Of a stretch of DNA of 64,000 nucleotides, positions 53,091 through 64,000 are shown piece by piece; the first letter of the stretch is position 1, and each line of letters starts with the position of its first letter. Below the pieces are notes generated by a model that did not search any database, had not been told where the DNA came from, and saw only the letters and a list, made by a program, of their open reading frames with translations. This stretch comes from Daphnia pulex (lineage: Eukaryota > Arthropoda > Branchiopoda > Diplostraca > Daphniidae). The position numbers and the translations under genes were made by a program. Where the stretch lies: the NCBI RefSeq assembly GCF_021134715.1, contig NC_060026.1:9973001-10037000 (forward strand), given 5' to 3'.

Positions 53091-53594
53091 AAATAAATTG
53101 GGACACGAATAAGTCAAATGTGAAGTTCGTAAACTAGTAATCAACCAACGCTGAAAGTTGTTCGTCACCAAAACCAGCATGGGTTCAAAATTATCCTGTA
53201 GAAAGATCTAGCTTTTTCAAAGCAAACTTTTTTCATTCTAACTTGTTTTCGGGGCCGAGAATTGAGATAAAAGAAGGCATATTAGTAATTAAATTGCCGT
53301 CAAGTCACACACTCAGAATTCAAGACAATAACAAACATCTGATAAAGCAAAGTAGTTTCAAGATGTAATTAACAATGTTTTTCATATGGTTTGCAATGTA
53401 AACCATACATGTTGTACCATACATGTTATATAGCAAGCAATGCTCTTTTTTGAAGCTCTAATTGACCCACCTAACCCTATTTTCCGTCCCGTACAAGAAA
53501 TACAAAGTATAAGAATAAGCAAATGATAAGTATGATAGTACATATCAAATTATTAATCTCTAAATTATACTACCTGAACAAAAGAGTGATTTTT
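53091..53594. other. No recognised gene
   Basis: About 500 bp of AT-rich DNA. TACATGTT occurs twice near 53405-53425 (ACCATACATGTTGTACCATACATG), a short direct repeat. Confidence 0.4.
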
Positions 53595-53600
53595 TCAGCG

Positions 53601-53789
53601 ATGTCACGATCGGGTCTTGGACTCTTGGTCTGCATCCTCGCGATGATCTACTTAATCCCGGTTGAGAACTGGATTGGTACTGGGGTCTGCGAAACCATCA
53701 AAAGCCAACGACGTCTTGAATACTGTTACATATTGATGTTATTCTTCTTTTCTGTCTTTAGGTTGAATTGTCCATCTATGTTAGCCTAG
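53601..53789 (+). CDS. Short open frame with signal-peptide-like start
   Basis: ATG 53601 opens MSRSGLGLLVCILAMIYLIP, a basic-hydrophobic start resembling a signal peptide or anchor, then VENWIGTGVCETIKSQRRLE and a hydrophobic end. It is preceded by TTTTTTCAG (possible acceptor) and may be a 5' coding exon, but no continuing exon or family was found. Confidence 0.25.
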   Translation: MSRSGLGLLVCILAMIYLIPVENWIGTGVCETIKSQRRLEYCYILMLFFFSVFRLNCPSMLA

Positions 53790-56200
53790 TAACATTGTGC
53801 TTTCGTCATTACCTTTTGAAAAAAAAAATTGAGTGTGTGGTTGGGCCGCAAATTTTCACTACGTTAGCAAATGACCTGGTTTTAAAACCTGTATTTAATT
53901 TGCTGGTACTTTCCGTTTTTTTCTGTGCGCACCAGGCAACAAGATTTTTCAAGAAGATATAGGGCCATCAAAATATTTCCTCGTGAGGGTCATTGTTCTT
54001 CATTCCACCTTGTCTGAAAGCCACTGGTATTTTTCCCCGTTTTGATTTTACGTAAACCAACAGGGGTTTTCTTGTTTAGAGGTTTACTTTCTCGGCAGTT
54101 TTTTACAAAACTTCTTTCAATTCATCTGAAATCCTTGACCGTTTGTTTCGTCTGGAACTTTTCCTCTGGCTATTAGTCACTTTCCTCTTTTCTAAGGAAG
54201 GACCTGCTCCAATCCCATTACCGGCAGCCAATGTCTTGTAAATGATGTTTTTATCAGAAATATAGTTCAGCTGGACTGCAGTAATCAGTATTTTGATATT
54301 TATTTGGCTGATTCGGTTCTGATATTCAACTAAATTTGTGTTTTTTTAGAAATAAAGCCAAATCCGCATTTCTTTGTAAGCCTTTAAGATCATTATGAAA
54401 GTTCATGGCTCCATCCACCAGTCACGTTCACTGTTCACAGAAGTTTCTTCTTGGTCAAACCCTATATGACTTGTCAAAGGAACTATTGGAGTTATTCTTT
54501 GGGAAAAGGGTGTTCTCCTCTTAGAAGTTCATACGCAAAGAAGACGTCACTTACGCTTCCCAAATCCGGTTTTTTGCATGTAATATACAATAAAATTTCT
54601 ATAGATCTTCATTCATGATTACGAATATATATTTTTTTGCGGACACTTTTCAGGCATTTTGTAGAAAATGTACTTTGTATCCTCTGATTCCTAATGAAAT
54701 ATCAAGAACGGCAGTTCATCTATCGTGCTGTGGAACTTTAAAGTCAAGGACCCATATGGCAACTGACTTTCCGTGATCAAAAGAAGGATAGCATCTCTTG
54801 AGTAAGCCTGTTCATCATACATCTGACAATAACTGTTTCAAATTATTGCAATCATGGTTGTATTTTACTAGATTTAGGGTATGTGAAAACGGTGAACACC
54901 CAGGGATAAGTTAACTCATCAGTTGAATACAACGAGGAGTAGAAAATATTGCCTATTTCAAAGATTGCCCAAATTCAGTGAATCTATTGAAATGCAAATA
55001 AAAAACGCAATTAAAATTTGAACAATAGTTGCCCCTAGAAAATAATTCTTAATTTCGGTGAACATATCTTCAACATGGCAGTATTTAAAAGTTTGTGAAT
55101 TTTCAGTCATTATTTCCATTTTCTACTTTGCTTAAGCATCTGATCCTCCTTTCGATGTTCTGATCATAGTACGTTGGGTTCAATTTTGAATCCGGGTAAT
55201 TTAAACACTTGCTAACGTCTATTCGAAACTTTAATTGGACACGGTTTTCCTGCTTGAAGTCGCACGCATGATTTTGTAAAAAAATATATTAGGTTTCTCA
55301 AAGCATAAGGCAACTATAATAATGTATTTATCTTTACAGTTTAAGCATTAAAAATTGACTATTTACAATGCCATAACTGTTTTACGACGCTAAACTGATG
55401 TAGTTTTTCCCACTGAGAACAGAAAATTTGATCACGCCAGACTTTAGGGCAACACTGCTTTCCAAGCGATTTCACCGAATAAAGCTCAAGTTTGCATACT
55501 GTGAAACTATTGGATTTTAGGCAATTTAAACTTGCTTATTTTGAAGTTCAATCCAAGGAAACTGGGGCTGTTTACAAATTTGTTTTGGCTTTGGGCTTGC
55601 CAGCCAACCAAGTTACTAATATTGATTCGTAAATATTTTCAAGTTTTTTTGTTCTCCAGGTGTTTTTAATTTGTGATCGAAAGAAAGATATTCGTAAAAT
55701 GTGTCAATATACTTATTTTTAATCTTTAGTATATCTCTACTTTTTTCTCTTTTCCACTCATAATTCATCACAATCTTGTATGCTGTCGTGAACAATAACA
55801 ACGTAACTTCAACTTCCGTGAAGACCGAATTCCGATCAGCGATGCTAATTTTTTTAAATAAATATCCACCTTAACCGGATAAAGACGGTGAGGCTAAGTG
55901 TCAACTTGTTCAAATGAACATCGGGCAACATGATGGCCCAAGAAGTGGCCGAGCAGGCCAAAGTAAGTAATTTTAATTTTCTGTGTCTTCAACAATGATT
56001 TACTGTGATCGATTTAACTTTTACAGTTGAAGCAAAACATCTGCCGAACAAAGCGCAAATCGTCTTTAAAAAATGCGTAAAAATCTTGCCTCTCATCTTC
56101 ATCTCACCTCAACCAGCAATTGACAGCCAAAGAGAAAAACCAAGGAATTCTTCGATTGTAAAACTTTTAGTATTTTGTGTCTATCACAGTTGACTAATTA
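53790..56200. other. AT-rich region, no recognised gene
   Basis: About 2.4 kb. A small exon-like block MMAQEVAEQAK followed by GTAAGT sits at 55931-55963, but no partner exon can be joined with confidence. The frame at 56213-56325 (VRELKDEIEYLDVE) could be one. No other signals. Confidence 0.35.
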
Positions 56201-56279
56201 TTTCTTCCTTAGCTGAAAGAGACAGCGAAAGGTTGGTGAGAGAACTCAAAGACGAAATTGAATATCTGGATGTGGAATT

Positions 56280-57460
56280 GACATGTACTAGTTACTTGGT
56301 TAAGATACAACGACCACTCAGCTGAGGCTCTTATCCTGCCACCGGCCGACCATTCCGAAGCAGCTAGCTGCTCCCCTGTAACCTTCACCAAAGGCAAAGT
56401 GGACACGTCAGCCCCCATTCGGATCTCGGGAAAGCCAATCAGGACACTAGATGAAAAAGGCGACAATGAAACGTACCTTGAGGTACCAATTGGATCTCGC
56501 CTCCTTTTCGGTCATGCTTCATCTTTACCCGACAGCCTTGTGAATGTTGCTGACTCAGACCTTGCGCCATGGCAAAAGCTCGAAGTTTTCCGCAGTCACC
56601 TTCTTCCCTCCATCTCACATCACCTTGCAACTGGACGCGTCAAAAAATCTTTTCTACACGACCTTGACAAGAATTGTGTAGACTTTCTCGGTCTAGTGTC
56701 CAACGTCCCACACAACGTTCACAGCGATTTCCTGTACGCCGACCGATGTGTTGGCGGCCTAGGAGCCTCTCGTCTCTCTGAAGATGCCGACGTTTGGACC
56801 ATAGCAAGAGCTGCCCAGCTCCTCGACAGTCTTGATAGCACCGTCCGTTTGGTGGCCAGGGTAAAGGCTTCGAAAAACATCTCCAATGCACTGAAGATTG
56901 AACCATTCACAGCCTTACTATCAGACTACCTCTATGGCTCCCAAACTGGTGGTCTCTACGACATTATGTTCGCCAGCACAGGAACACCTGGTCAAGGGCG
57001 AGACGTGCCTCAGCTAGACTCAGGGTAAGGATCAACGTATCCAGTGACAACACCAAAATCTTATTGGTCGCTGATGACGTCTCCGTCAGCTCTGTAAAAG
57101 CAGTAAGAGGCCTCCGCACAGTCATCCGAAGCCAAAAAACCGTCAATCTCTGCTCAGTACCACACTAAGGTGCTGTCGCCCATGGTCTCCTTCTCGAGAC
57201 CAAGTCTCCCGATATGGTCCACCTTATCTCATGCAGGACGCCACTCAACTTTGACGAATGCGAACTAATCCACCAGTCCAGACTTGGTCTTCTTCCTTTT
57301 CATGGACCTTGCTTTTCATGTTACCAGCCCAAACAAAAAACCGAGCATGACCACAGGACACGACACGGTGCTCGATCGTCTTAACAAAGCCCTCACCAAA
57401 GCTGGGCACTCGACCCGTGTCAACTCCTGCTTTGAGGGAAGCCTTCAATAGCCAATTCAA
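56280..57460 (+). pseudogene. R2-like non-LTR retrotransposon 3' fragment (RT thumb and endonuclease)
   Basis: R2-type LINEs insert by target-primed reverse transcription using one protein with RT and a restriction-like endonuclease. The fragment reads KPIRTLDEKGDNETYLEVPI, DLAPWQKLEVFRSHLLPSIS, FLHDLDKNCVDFLGLVSNVP, DRCVGGLGASRLSEDADVWT. After a frame change near 57000 it continues with a decayed Cys/His region (CFSCYQPKQKTEHDHRTRH, about 57305) and TVLDRLNKALTKAGHSTRVN before a stop. The RT palm with its catalytic Asp residues is missing, typical of 5' truncation. The exact clade (R2, R4, NeSL) is uncertain. Confidence 0.72.
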
Positions 57461-59044
57461 CAGCTAATTCAACAGCCATTCACCTAGCTATGAGCTATGA
57501 GTATGGAAATTTTAATTGACATCAGATTCACAAGGTTTGATGAGGGGAAGCTCTGTCTAGAGAGTTTCTTCTCATCTGCTCTATACTGTGTGCTGTGCAA
57601 AAAATCCAGTTTTATTATAAAGAGACCAAGGCGCATACGGGGGGCATTGCCATTGCGTTCCAAGGTTTTGTTTAATTCAACTCGCTTGTCTGGCCACCTT
57701 TGAATGTCTTCGTTGGACCTTTGTCTGTTTATGGTGGTAATATGAACGAGCCTGAAATGATTATTCAATGCTACTAAATCGTCGTCCATTTGTTTTCCGA
57801 AAAGAAAAGAGGTTGGTTGGGGCTTGGGTCCCTCAGCACAACTATGCTATGATATGCGCTATCTTTGACACCAAGAAAAAGCTTCGCTACAAGTTGCTTC
57901 AACCCTAATGCGTTCAGCTCGTTGATGAATTTTCCCGGTATTTAATTAAAAAGGATTTTAAATTGCCAAAAGGACAAAATTCGATTATGATGAAAATTTC
58001 TTCTACAAATAGAAAAACAAAATTAATTATTTTGAGTCCTCTGCTTCTTCTTTGATTTTCTTCAATCTTTTACAGCTTCTTCTAACATTTGCCGGGCATA
58101 TTAAAACACGTAAAAATGAAAATGTGGCCGTCGAGATGTTTACAATCTCAATGGGGGAAGCTTTTTGAGCCGATAAAGAGTTTGCATTAGTGGCATTAGC
58201 CCACGGACGTGGAACTCAACCAGGAAAGACACCCGCCTCCTTGCCGTCAAAGGTTCGCTCTGCATTGCCAGACTTCACACGCGTGGCCAGACCCTCAATC
58301 CTGCAGCTCCGACACTGGAAGAACCGGCTCCGTCCCTGAGTCTCTCCGAGGCACGTCCGGACGATTCAGAGCACACTTCATCCGCCTAACCCATGTTTCA
58401 CTTTGTATCTCGGTGTTCCCCCACATTTTTACACTTTCAAATAGTTTCCCTTTATTTGTATAATACTTCGACTCACCGTATTTTATTTTATCTCATTGTG
58501 TATTTTTATATCCTCTATGTCGTTACTCCAAAAAACGGAGAATATACACTAAAAAAAGAGCTTTTCTTTTTTGGTAAAGTGTAAAAGAAAAGATCAAATT
58601 TTGAATTTTATTTCAGGACTGGCAAGGAGAAGAAAGACTTGGGAGATAACGTGAAGTGCTATTATGTCAAAAATCTGAACGAAGATGTTGTGACAAATGA
58701 TACGTTAAAGGAAGAGTTCATTAAATATGTACCATTTTTCCAACTTAAAATATTCAAATCCACGGCCGTGTTGTGTTTTGAGGATGACAAATTCTCTGCC
58801 GTATCTTTTTCTAGCCTTTCGGACAAATATGAAATGTTTCCTGGGAAATATATCTGACTTTTTTCTGTAAATCCAATACTACCCTCCATCACCCTCGTGT
58901 TTGTATCGTTCCTTTTTATCCTCCCTCATTCTTGTTCATCCCCCAGCTTAAAAATATCTGAAAAATGAAATAACTGATGGTGATACAGAATCCACAGAGA
59001 AAAATCTTGTTCTGGAATGTAGACTCCATCCGAATTGAAAATGA
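57461..59044. other. Possible LINE 3' tail and unrecognised frames
   Basis: About 1.6 kb. Includes a GC-richer block at 58200-58390 (VELNQERHPPPCRQRFALHC) that may be a further transposon piece. A 72-codon frame at 58639-58857 starting MGDNVKCYYVKNLNEDVV follows a possible acceptor (TTTCAG at 58616) and is not recognised. Confidence 0.3.
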
Positions 59045-59126
59045 AACTGGCAACCCTGGTCATGGAGTACAATTCCCTCAATCTGACAACTTTTTAGAAG
59101 GGGTGACGCTGTGAGTCGTTTTTTAA
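59045..59126 (+). repeat. Dispersed repeat, copy B
   Basis: 82-bp counterpart of 43248-43330: AACTGGCAACCCTGGTCATG through GGGGTGACGCTGTGAGTCG. Same orientation, small indels. Confidence 0.85.
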
Positions 59127-60587
59127 CATTGCGTTGTCTCTCCGTCATCTCTTCCTCCGTGTTTGAGCCAGCTGCCTCTGGAAATGAAGATGAGACCATG
59201 GTAAAATAGCTTAGAGGTAGGGGGACTCCTATCTCTAAAGGAGGGTTCGTTTCCCAGAAATGTAGATAGCGCTGCGATCAGCGGCAGTCGAGATTGTTAG
59301 GTAGATATAGGGGAAAATCATCTTCCTAGGTGAAGGGAAAACAGAATGGAAAGAAAAAGAGAAAAAGGCATTGGGGAACGTTAAACACCGTAGCCTCCAT
59401 CAATTTTAAAACTAAAACTAAAACATACAGATTCATTTTCCTGCTAAAGACACTTTCACCCATGACTGTATACAGAACCTGACAGTTACGACTCATTTTA
59501 ATGATGATACGTTGAACATATTTTTCTATTGCCAGCAATCACTCGAAATCAATTCCAAAATTAAATCTAATCAAATCATTTTCATTCACCACACATAACT
59601 GTTATACTATATTTAACTTCAAGTTAAAATAGTTCCACAATGTTTTTTTCTTTTTCAAATTAACTGCACTGTATTTTATGACATTGCACTTTAATATTCT
59701 TTATGCAAAAAAAAAAAAAAAAAACAAAACAAAAGAGACACTTTCACTTTAATCATAAAAAATATTACACTCGTCATTAAAGTCAAAAGGGAAAGAAAAT
59801 GGTTCTTAATTTTTAATGATCTGGATTTTAAACCAATGAAAAAAGAATAACATATATAGTTCATGAAACTTGGAATTGTTGAGGATCCGATGAGTTGTGA
59901 GAGAGTGGGACTAAGTGACATCAGAGAAATACAACAGTACTTGAAAAATATTGAAAAATTAAGAATATTAAAAATATCACAACAAATTCCCCAAATCGAG
60001 GGAATTCCAATTATATGGAGCTAGAATTGCGATCAATGAAGAATTACCGAAGAAGAAAAAAAGGAAATTACTTTGAAAGTTTATGGAACACACCTCAATG
60101 ACTTGGTGGAGATGAGGATATGGATTAAAACTTCTTTTACAAATTGTGCTATCAATTAGATTTTTCTTTATTTTTAATTAATCTAATAAAAATGATAACA
60201 TTAAACACAAACGGGATCTAAACTAAGATTGGAGGCGACTTTGTTTACGAATTTTTACATAAAAATAAACCCAACATATTACCATTACAAAAAACAAACA
60301 TAAAAACTTTTTACCGGAATGATCAGGAAGCGATCATGAAAGGTAAAGTCGCATTAATTGATTTAACGAGACTTTTGTCTGGTCTAGACTGCGCATGCTA
60401 GTCGATCCATTCGTCAATTTTAGGTGGCTTGATCGCAAAGTCCGTTTCTATAATAAAATTGATCGGAAATTCTTTCGATATTGCCTTGGAGGCCTCTATC
60501 AAAATCTCGTTTGTGATCAGGCCTGAAATCTCATCGGAGATGGCTTTCGATGTCTGCAATGGCTAAGCTTCCGAACTGGCAAACGTT
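59127..60587. other. AT-rich region, no recognised gene
   Basis: About 1.5 kb. It has an A-rich microsatellite at 59706-59732 and repeat-like AT stretches to 60300. The minus-strand frame at 60360-60560 (EILIEASKAISKEFPINF) may belong to the decayed ORF immediately to the right. Confidence 0.35.
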
Positions 60588-61380
60588 AAATTTCTACTAA
60601 CGGTGTCGGTATCGTCTCATCAGCCGATACCGCAGCTTCTACTAATTCGCCTTCCTCCTTTCTTGAACAAACTGTTGGGTGATGACGCCATAGGCGCCAT
60701 GTGTCATCTATTTTGACTTTCGCTAAATCTACGACGTTCACGCGTTTTCGAGTTTTCTTGGCCCTTGTGACACGAGGCGTTTCAGTTTCGAGTGGGAGAG
60801 CACCTAAATGAACATCATTGTACGTTTAGGGCCCTTCGGCATAATCAAATCGCACACCGTTTTCGTCGCAACAAAACCCGCCAGAATCGTAGCGAAGGCC
60901 TTTTTTGGTATCGTAGTAGAAACCGTCTTCATCGAAATGGTAACAGAAACCATCGTCGTCGTAGCAGAGCCTATCATCATTATACAGATAGAAACCGACT
61001 TCACCGCAACGGAACTCACTTGGTTCGCCTTTTTTGTCACACATCTCCTGCCAGGGCTGCCTGTGATCGTTTACTTCATCTTACTGTATTTTCCAAAAAA
61101 CAAGGCGGCCATCACGTCCATAAAAATAGCCACACTGGCCGTAAGAACATTAATTGTGGATTTCTACGTTAAATACTGAAGCAAAACGATCGTGCTCAAA
61201 ATACCAACGATCTCTAATGGAACACTTCAGCAGATAACGTGGAAAACCAATCGTCGAACTATCTCTACCGTGGAATCTAGGATGTTGACGCTTCGCATGG
61301 ATACGAAAATTACGCTCACGGACTCTTTCTCGATCAGCGTCAAGTTCGAATCCCTCGGCACGTGGATCCGAGCCCGATAG
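60588..61380 (-). pseudogene. Decayed ORF with Tyr-Asp repeats (unrecognised family)
   Basis: One minus-strand frame stays meaningful over ~260 codons despite three stops. It reads AEGFELDADRERVRERNFRI, then CSIRDRWYFEHDRFASVFNV, stop, CSYGQCGYFYGRDGRLVFW, stop, and CDKKGEPSEFRCGEVGFYLY. Next comes a degenerate repeat of aromatic-Asp-x-x-Gly units (LCYDDDGF, CYHFDEDGF, YYDTKKGL, RYDSGGF, CCDENGV, RFDYAEGP). After a stop it continues RVTRAKKTRKRVNVVDLAKV, a basic stretch, and an acidic end. The repeat resembles short beta-hairpin repeats in appearance only. Function is unknown; it could derive from a retroelement Gag or a host protein. Confidence 0.45.
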
Positions 61381-61544
61381 TAAAATAAATTCACTCGGCG
61401 GTGGTTGTAAGGTGTAGTTTTGTGATTCACGGATGTGAGGATCGGTATTTGCGTCTTGAAACGTTTCTCAACATTTCTAACAGCAATCGTGTCACCAAAG
61501 TTCTGGATCCCTTCCAAGATATAAAACAAAATTGGGAATGCAAG

Positions 61545-62405
61545 TCTAAGTTAGGAATGTATTATTTAAAATAACATGTTTTATTCACACAATATTTACA
61601 CTAAGGCAATGAGCAATTTTTGGTCCGGATAAAAAAATGAGAAAATGTATGAGTTTGTGATTACATGCTAGCTGGCTGAAGCATTAACGAATTTCTGACT
61701 GGAAGATCAGTGCATAATCAGAGAATTGAGAAACTTTGGAGTACACTTTTGAAAAATGGATTGCAACTTTTTATTTCAAATCTCGGTTTGACAAAAATAC
61801 CCTTTTGTTAAATTTTTTGCAAGCTCTCCACCACTTATGGAGACCGTTTTACCACGTCCGTTTTACCACGCCACCAACTCCCTCATCACTATCAACACAA
61901 AGAAAATCGGATTCATTGAGATGGACATGAAAATTCAGTCTGTAAATAATATTCTTTACTTTCCCAGATCACAACCCATGTCCAATGAAGTCAAAAGCAC
62001 CCTATTTTTGGAAAAAAAAAGTTGAATTCCAGTTTAATGCATATACTTTTGCAAGGTCTTCAAATTATTACTTTCAAGTTGTTAAAATTGTTTTCCGTTT
62101 CAGGAATATTAAATTTTAAGATTTCATTAATCTTACAAATGAAGTGTTGGGGTTCAAACCATCCATAGATCATGTGCTGAACAAGGAGAAGTTTTGGCTT
62201 TCTTGCTTGAAAAGTATTATTTTGCTGAATACAACGATCTAAAATGTGGCCTAGAAACATAGTCCCACGAAAGAGTGCATGGGCTTCTGTCATCAAAAGT
62301 GAATCAAACAAAAAAGGAGCTGATATTACCTCAATAGACATTGTTTTGAAAACTAAAGCCTATTAAATATAGGGAAGCATGTCCGAGTATGTCCTGTTAA
62401 AACAT
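61545..62405. other. AT-rich region, no recognised gene
   Basis: About 860 bp. The 93-codon minus-strand frame at 62060-62341 (starting MSIEVISAPFLFDSLLMTE) has no domain I can defend. Short plus-strand frames at 61736-62025 overlap and look like chance. Confidence 0.35.
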
Positions 62406-62430
62406 TTAGATCGAAAACAAACAACCCTCG

Positions 62431-62917
62431 ATGATGATGGAAGACGGAGGACATGACACCACCGTAGAACTTGAGCCCCCAACCCTGCTAATGGAAGATA
62501 GAGGAGACGACACCACCATAGAACTCGACCAGGAGAAGGACGACGAGGACCAGGACACTGTTAACTCGGATGATTCCCTCCCGGAAGAAAAAGAATGGGA
62601 ATCCATTGCTTCCGATATTTCTTCCGATTTCGGAGACATTTTTCATTTCAGTTACGATGTCTCGCAGGATGTTGAACATACCTCCACGCCCGTTGAAACC
62701 CCCATCTTAGACGACCGACGCGTATACCGAGCAGCCATGAAGACAGTATAAGCCGAGTAAAAGGAGATGCCGGTCCGAATGTGGACTGGGTCGACAGCGT
62801 CGTCAAGTTTGACTCCGACGCCGAGGAGTATTACCACGTCGAGGGCCATTTCGTGTACCCAACGAAACGAATCGAACCGTTTGCCGAATACATCTCCGAG
62901 TCTGACTTAGAATGAGG
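62431..62917 (+). CDS. Very acidic ORF pair, possibly one frameshifted frame
   Basis: A 106-codon frame (62431-62751) begins MMMEDGGHDTTVELEPPTLL and is dominated by Asp, Glu and Ser (DQEKDDEDQDTVNSDDSLPE). It overlaps a second frame that reads SRVKGDAGPNVDWVDSVVKF, DSDAEEYYHVEGHFVYPTKR and ends YISESDLE-stop at 62917. Similar composition on both sides suggests a one-base change split a single ~160-residue protein. An AATAAA lies at about 63032. No family is recognised; acidic Gag-like proteins of retroelements or chromatin factors are possible. Confidence 0.4.
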
Positions 62918-63239
62918 ATTGCGGGACGCAATCTTCCAAGGGGGTAAGCTATGTAAGGATCCATCGACCACGAACGCCGTGAGATCGAACATCAATACTA
63001 CTGCAATTAAATTTAAGTTGTATTTCTAAATGAATAAAAATGTATCATTATTTGCTTCGCTCAAACTCTAATTTTTCTCACCCTCTTTTTTATGACTTAC
63101 CCTCCGTTGAACTTTCTTATCGCTAACCTAGCCCATTGTACACCAACATTTTGACCTTCTATGAACTTTGATAAAAATTTGTGCAGCACGTAGAACATTA
63201 TTCTCTCGGCGGTGATTAAAAACATCCGACCTTGTAACT

Positions 63240-63427
63240 TGAAATAAATAGCTGGTCGTTTTGGCCGATGCGCCAGTCCATTTCTGATACTCGCGCTGTG
63301 CGGGTGGTTGTGTCGCCCTTTATTTCTGTATTTGTGATTGTCCCCGTAGTGAGATAATAAACTTTTAGTTCCATCAACATGACTTGTTTTGTGTAGTGTA
63401 TTTCGTGTCCGTCAACATAGCGCCGTA
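63240..63427 (+). repeat. Possible LTR or promoter-like block
   Basis: Contains AATAAAC (about 63357) in GAGATAATAAACTTTTAG, TG-rich blocks and an abrupt end CGCCGTAACA. This resembles the U3/R/U5 layout of a Gypsy-type LTR. Start, partner LTR and target duplication were not found. Confidence 0.3.
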
Positions 63428-63530
63428 ACACCCCGTCTCACACCACGTCGCCTGGATCTTCGAGCCACGCCCACCGTCTCATCCCGTCTCACACCGCGTC
63501 GCCGGATCGTCGAGCCACGCCACCGCCATC
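63428..63530. repeat. Imperfect ~53-bp tandem duplication, GC-rich
   Basis: CCCGTCTCACACCACGTCGCC followed by GGATCTTCGAGCCACGCC repeats as CCCGTCTCACACCGCGTCGCC and GGATCGTCGAGCCACGCC. Base composition is very different from the AT-rich flanks. Confidence 0.85.
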
Positions 63531-63719
63531 TCGCCCAGTCACGGCTGCGTCCCGCCGGATCACGACCGACCATTTCGCCCTCGTCTAGTACCAGCCGCCG
63601 CCGCCTACTAGATCGCCACCTCTCCCTCCTCAACGCCATTACCCCCTCTTTGTAGCATGTACAAACCGTAAGTTCAAAAATTTTTGTATCACCCGTAATA
63701 GCTAGCATCGTATGTAGAC

Positions 63720-64000
63720 TTCGTACTCGGGCCTGGTACCTGTCGACTAAAAGTATTGATCACACGGTCAATCCTTTCGGGCAACAGATCGGGAGACGGG
63801 AGGAGTCTTACAATATGATACTCAGCATTCCCGAAGAAGTTTACCAACAGAATTTAAATAAGTTAATGGCTGATCTGTCTACTTCAGACAATGCTGGAAT
63901 TTTTGAATTCCAGGTTTGAAAACCAACTCGTTTGAGTTCAAATAAAATCTGAACTTGCCGCTGAAAAGACGAAAATATTGCAGGGTAAGGGAGAAATCAT
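63720..64000 (+). CDS. Unrecognised gene, exon and start of next exon (3'-partial)
   Basis: After a TATGTAG acceptor at 63718, an open exon reads LRTRAWYLSTKSIDHTVNPF, then GRREESYNMILSIPEEVYQQ and NLNKLMADLSTSDNAGIFEF, ending at CAG with a GTTTGA donor near 63913. A 66-bp intron leads to a second exon from about 63983 (GKGEI) that leaves the window. Soluble, mixed-charge sequence with no known domain seen. Splice signals and an open frame make it a plausible real gene whose body lies to the right. Confidence 0.45.

Noticed and set aside
55931..56325. Possible kinesin-like exons (MMAQEVAEQAK and VRELKDEIEYL)
   Set aside because: Short charged helices are common; no motor or FHA sequence is nearby and the frames cannot be joined with confidence.
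59706..59732. A-rich run as the 3' tail of a retrogene
   Set aside because: The bases upstream have no coding similarity and the run is interrupted by C, so it is more likely a microsatellite.
60808..61179. Plus-strand 123-codon hydrophobic frame that could be read as a membrane protein
   Set aside because: It is the complement of the Tyr-Asp repeat frame; antisense of Asp/Tyr-rich codons automatically gives Ile/Val-rich sequence. No transporter motif is present.
62060..62341. Possible histidine acid phosphatase fragment on the minus strand
   Set aside because: A vague match of KPKLLLVQHMI to a phosphatase strand lacks the catalytic motif and continuing exons.
1..64000. CRISPR array, rRNA operon, or a bacterial or phage gene cluster
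   Set aside because: No regularly spaced repeats, no rRNA sequence and no prokaryotic gene organisation; intron structure and element families are animal.

Overview
The window is animal nuclear DNA, most likely from an arthropod and plausibly a cladoceran crustacean such as Daphnia. The reasons are about 60-80 bp GT-AG introns, a multi-exon PIKK-family gene, and a dense mix of BEL/Pao, Ty3/Gypsy, DIRS-like, R2-like, Helitron and Tc1 elements. No prokaryotic operon, CRISPR array or rRNA is visible. The species assignment is inference only.

Region by region. (1) 1-7093 (+) is the 3' part of a DNA-dependent protein kinase catalytic subunit gene (PRKDC). Eighteen exons are resolved, ending in a complete kinase domain and FATC tail. 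(2) 7312-22777 is a nested transposon stack. A decayed Helitron Rep/helicase gene is split first by a 3.56-kb element with about 720-bp terminal inverted repeats (7312-10868). It is split again by a complete BEL/Pao retrotransposon (15166-22447, coding on the minus strand) with 334-bp LTRs, a 5-bp target duplication and one open 2070-codon frame. A short solo LTR follows. (3) 24025-32885 holds two inverted copies of a ~1.16-kb segment. Each carries a broken proprotein-convertase-like fragment followed by an unrecognised exon. They enclose ~6.2 kb with a decayed integrase-core gene, a RING-finger fragment, unrecognised ORFs and two tRNA-like sequences. (4) 33556-36735 carries intron-bearing pseudogenes of THADA and of a DUSP11/PIR1-type RNA phosphatase. 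The second is cut by a degraded Ty3/Gypsy element (36740-~40320). (5) 40.3-64 kb is AT-rich and gene-poor. It holds relics: a DIRS-like gag/RT, an MFS sugar-transporter last exon, two Tc1 transposase fragments, an R2-like LINE 3' end, a curious Tyr-Asp repeat ORF, an acidic ORF, hairpins and a dispersed 83-bp repeat. One unrecognised exon pair lies at the right edge.

Only PRKDC and the BEL polyprotein look intact. Most other host-like coding fragments keep introns but carry stops and frameshifts. This fits duplicated (unprocessed) pseudogenes accumulating between transposons rather than a functional cluster. No new defence or regulatory system could be shown. The most unusual structures are the foldback element inside the Helitron frame, the inverted duplication of a chimeric pseudogene, the DUSP11-like sequence lacking its catalytic arginine, and the decayed Tyr-Asp repeat frame.
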